A stretch of DNA of 64,000 nucleotides from Histophilus somni. GTDB lineage: Bacteria; Pseudomonadota; Gammaproteobacteria; Enterobacterales; Pasteurellaceae. Below the pieces are notes generated by a model. It saw only the letters and a program-made list of their open reading frames with translations. It was not told the DNA's origin and ran no database searches. The stretch lies in assembly GCF_014202395.1 (NCBI RefSeq), contig NZ_JACHGQ010000010.1, positions 18,046 to 82,045 of the forward strand. The letters run 5' to 3'. Both the position numbers and the translations under genes were made by a program. Of the stretch, positions 63,950 to 64,000 are shown piece after piece (positions within the stretch are counted from its first letter, which is position 1; each line of letters begins with the position of its first letter).

Positions 63950-64000
63950 AGGCTGTAGGCTGTAGGCTGTAGGCTGTAGGCTGTAGGCTGTAGGCTGTAG
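63950..64000. repeat. 7-bp tandem repeat (TAGGCTG), at least 7 copies, cut by the window end
   Basis: The unit TAGGCTG repeats without interruption for about 51 bases and continues past the window. It lies about 280 bases upstream of the autotransporter start. The unit differs from the 8-bp repeat by one T. Confidence 0.95.

Overview
This window is a piece of chromosome from a gamma-proteobacterium of the family Pasteurellaceae. The evidence is the very frequent 9-mer AAGTGCGGT/ACCGCACTT, which is the Haemophilus-type DNA uptake signal sequence (USS). It occurs dozens of times, both inside genes and as inverted pairs that form terminators. The A+T-rich base composition, the Na+-NQR operon and the H. 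influenzae-like gene neighbourhoods (cysQ-zwf-pgl-gnd, the apbE-nqrM-mnmA neighbourhood, torY/torZ) agree with this. The USS type points to the Haemophilus/Pasteurella/Aggregatibacter/Histophilus side of the family. I cannot fix the genus from sequence alone.

Layout. 1-2.8 kb: end of the F1Fo ATP synthase operon (atpA end, atpG, atpD, atpC). 2.9-13.1 kb: bolA-like gene, nqrABCDEF, msrA, the NQR maturation genes apbE and nqrM, an exported hypothetical protein and mnmA. 13.2-17.4 kb, minus strand: an anaerobic S-/N-oxide respiration operon (pentaheme cytochrome, molybdoenzyme, TorD chaperone). 17.7-31.3 kb: ilvC, a phosphohexomutase, mutY-yggX-mltC, trmB, a DUF302 protein, a histidine phosphatase with an anion transporter and a divergent LysR regulator, yggL, corA-yggT-yggU and yfbU. 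31.3-37.4 kb, minus strand: mlaA, then cysQ-zwf-pgl-lipoprotein-gnd (oxidative pentose phosphate pathway). 37.4-43.5 kb: hslR-hslO and the str operon rpsL-rpsG-fusA-tuf. 43.5-48.3 kb: an uncharacterised ATP-grasp/esterase pair and a monomeric isocitrate dehydrogenase. 48.3-52.2 kb: rluE, nudJ, slyX, fkpA and yheO-tusDCB.

The last 12 kb is the accessory surface region. It holds an LOS-type family 52 glycosyltransferase (putative sialyltransferase), a 63-codon ORF preceded by a pure 8-bp tandem repeat, and a 3266-residue trimeric autotransporter adhesin. A 7-bp tandem repeat upstream of the adhesin runs off the end of the window. The two repeat tracts have related units and share a flanking motif, so they bracket the adhesin gene. 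They are the best candidates for undescribed biology here, as phase-variable control of surface structures.

Functional links. ApbE supplies covalent FMN to NqrB and NqrC, and NqrM is an NQR maturation factor. MsrA in the cytoplasm and the periplasmic molybdoenzyme (possibly MtsZ-like) could both repair methionine sulfoxide. zwf, pgl and gnd give the complete oxidative pentose phosphate route and, with monomeric IDH, NADPH. All functional statements are inferred from sequence motifs and family knowledge; no search was run.
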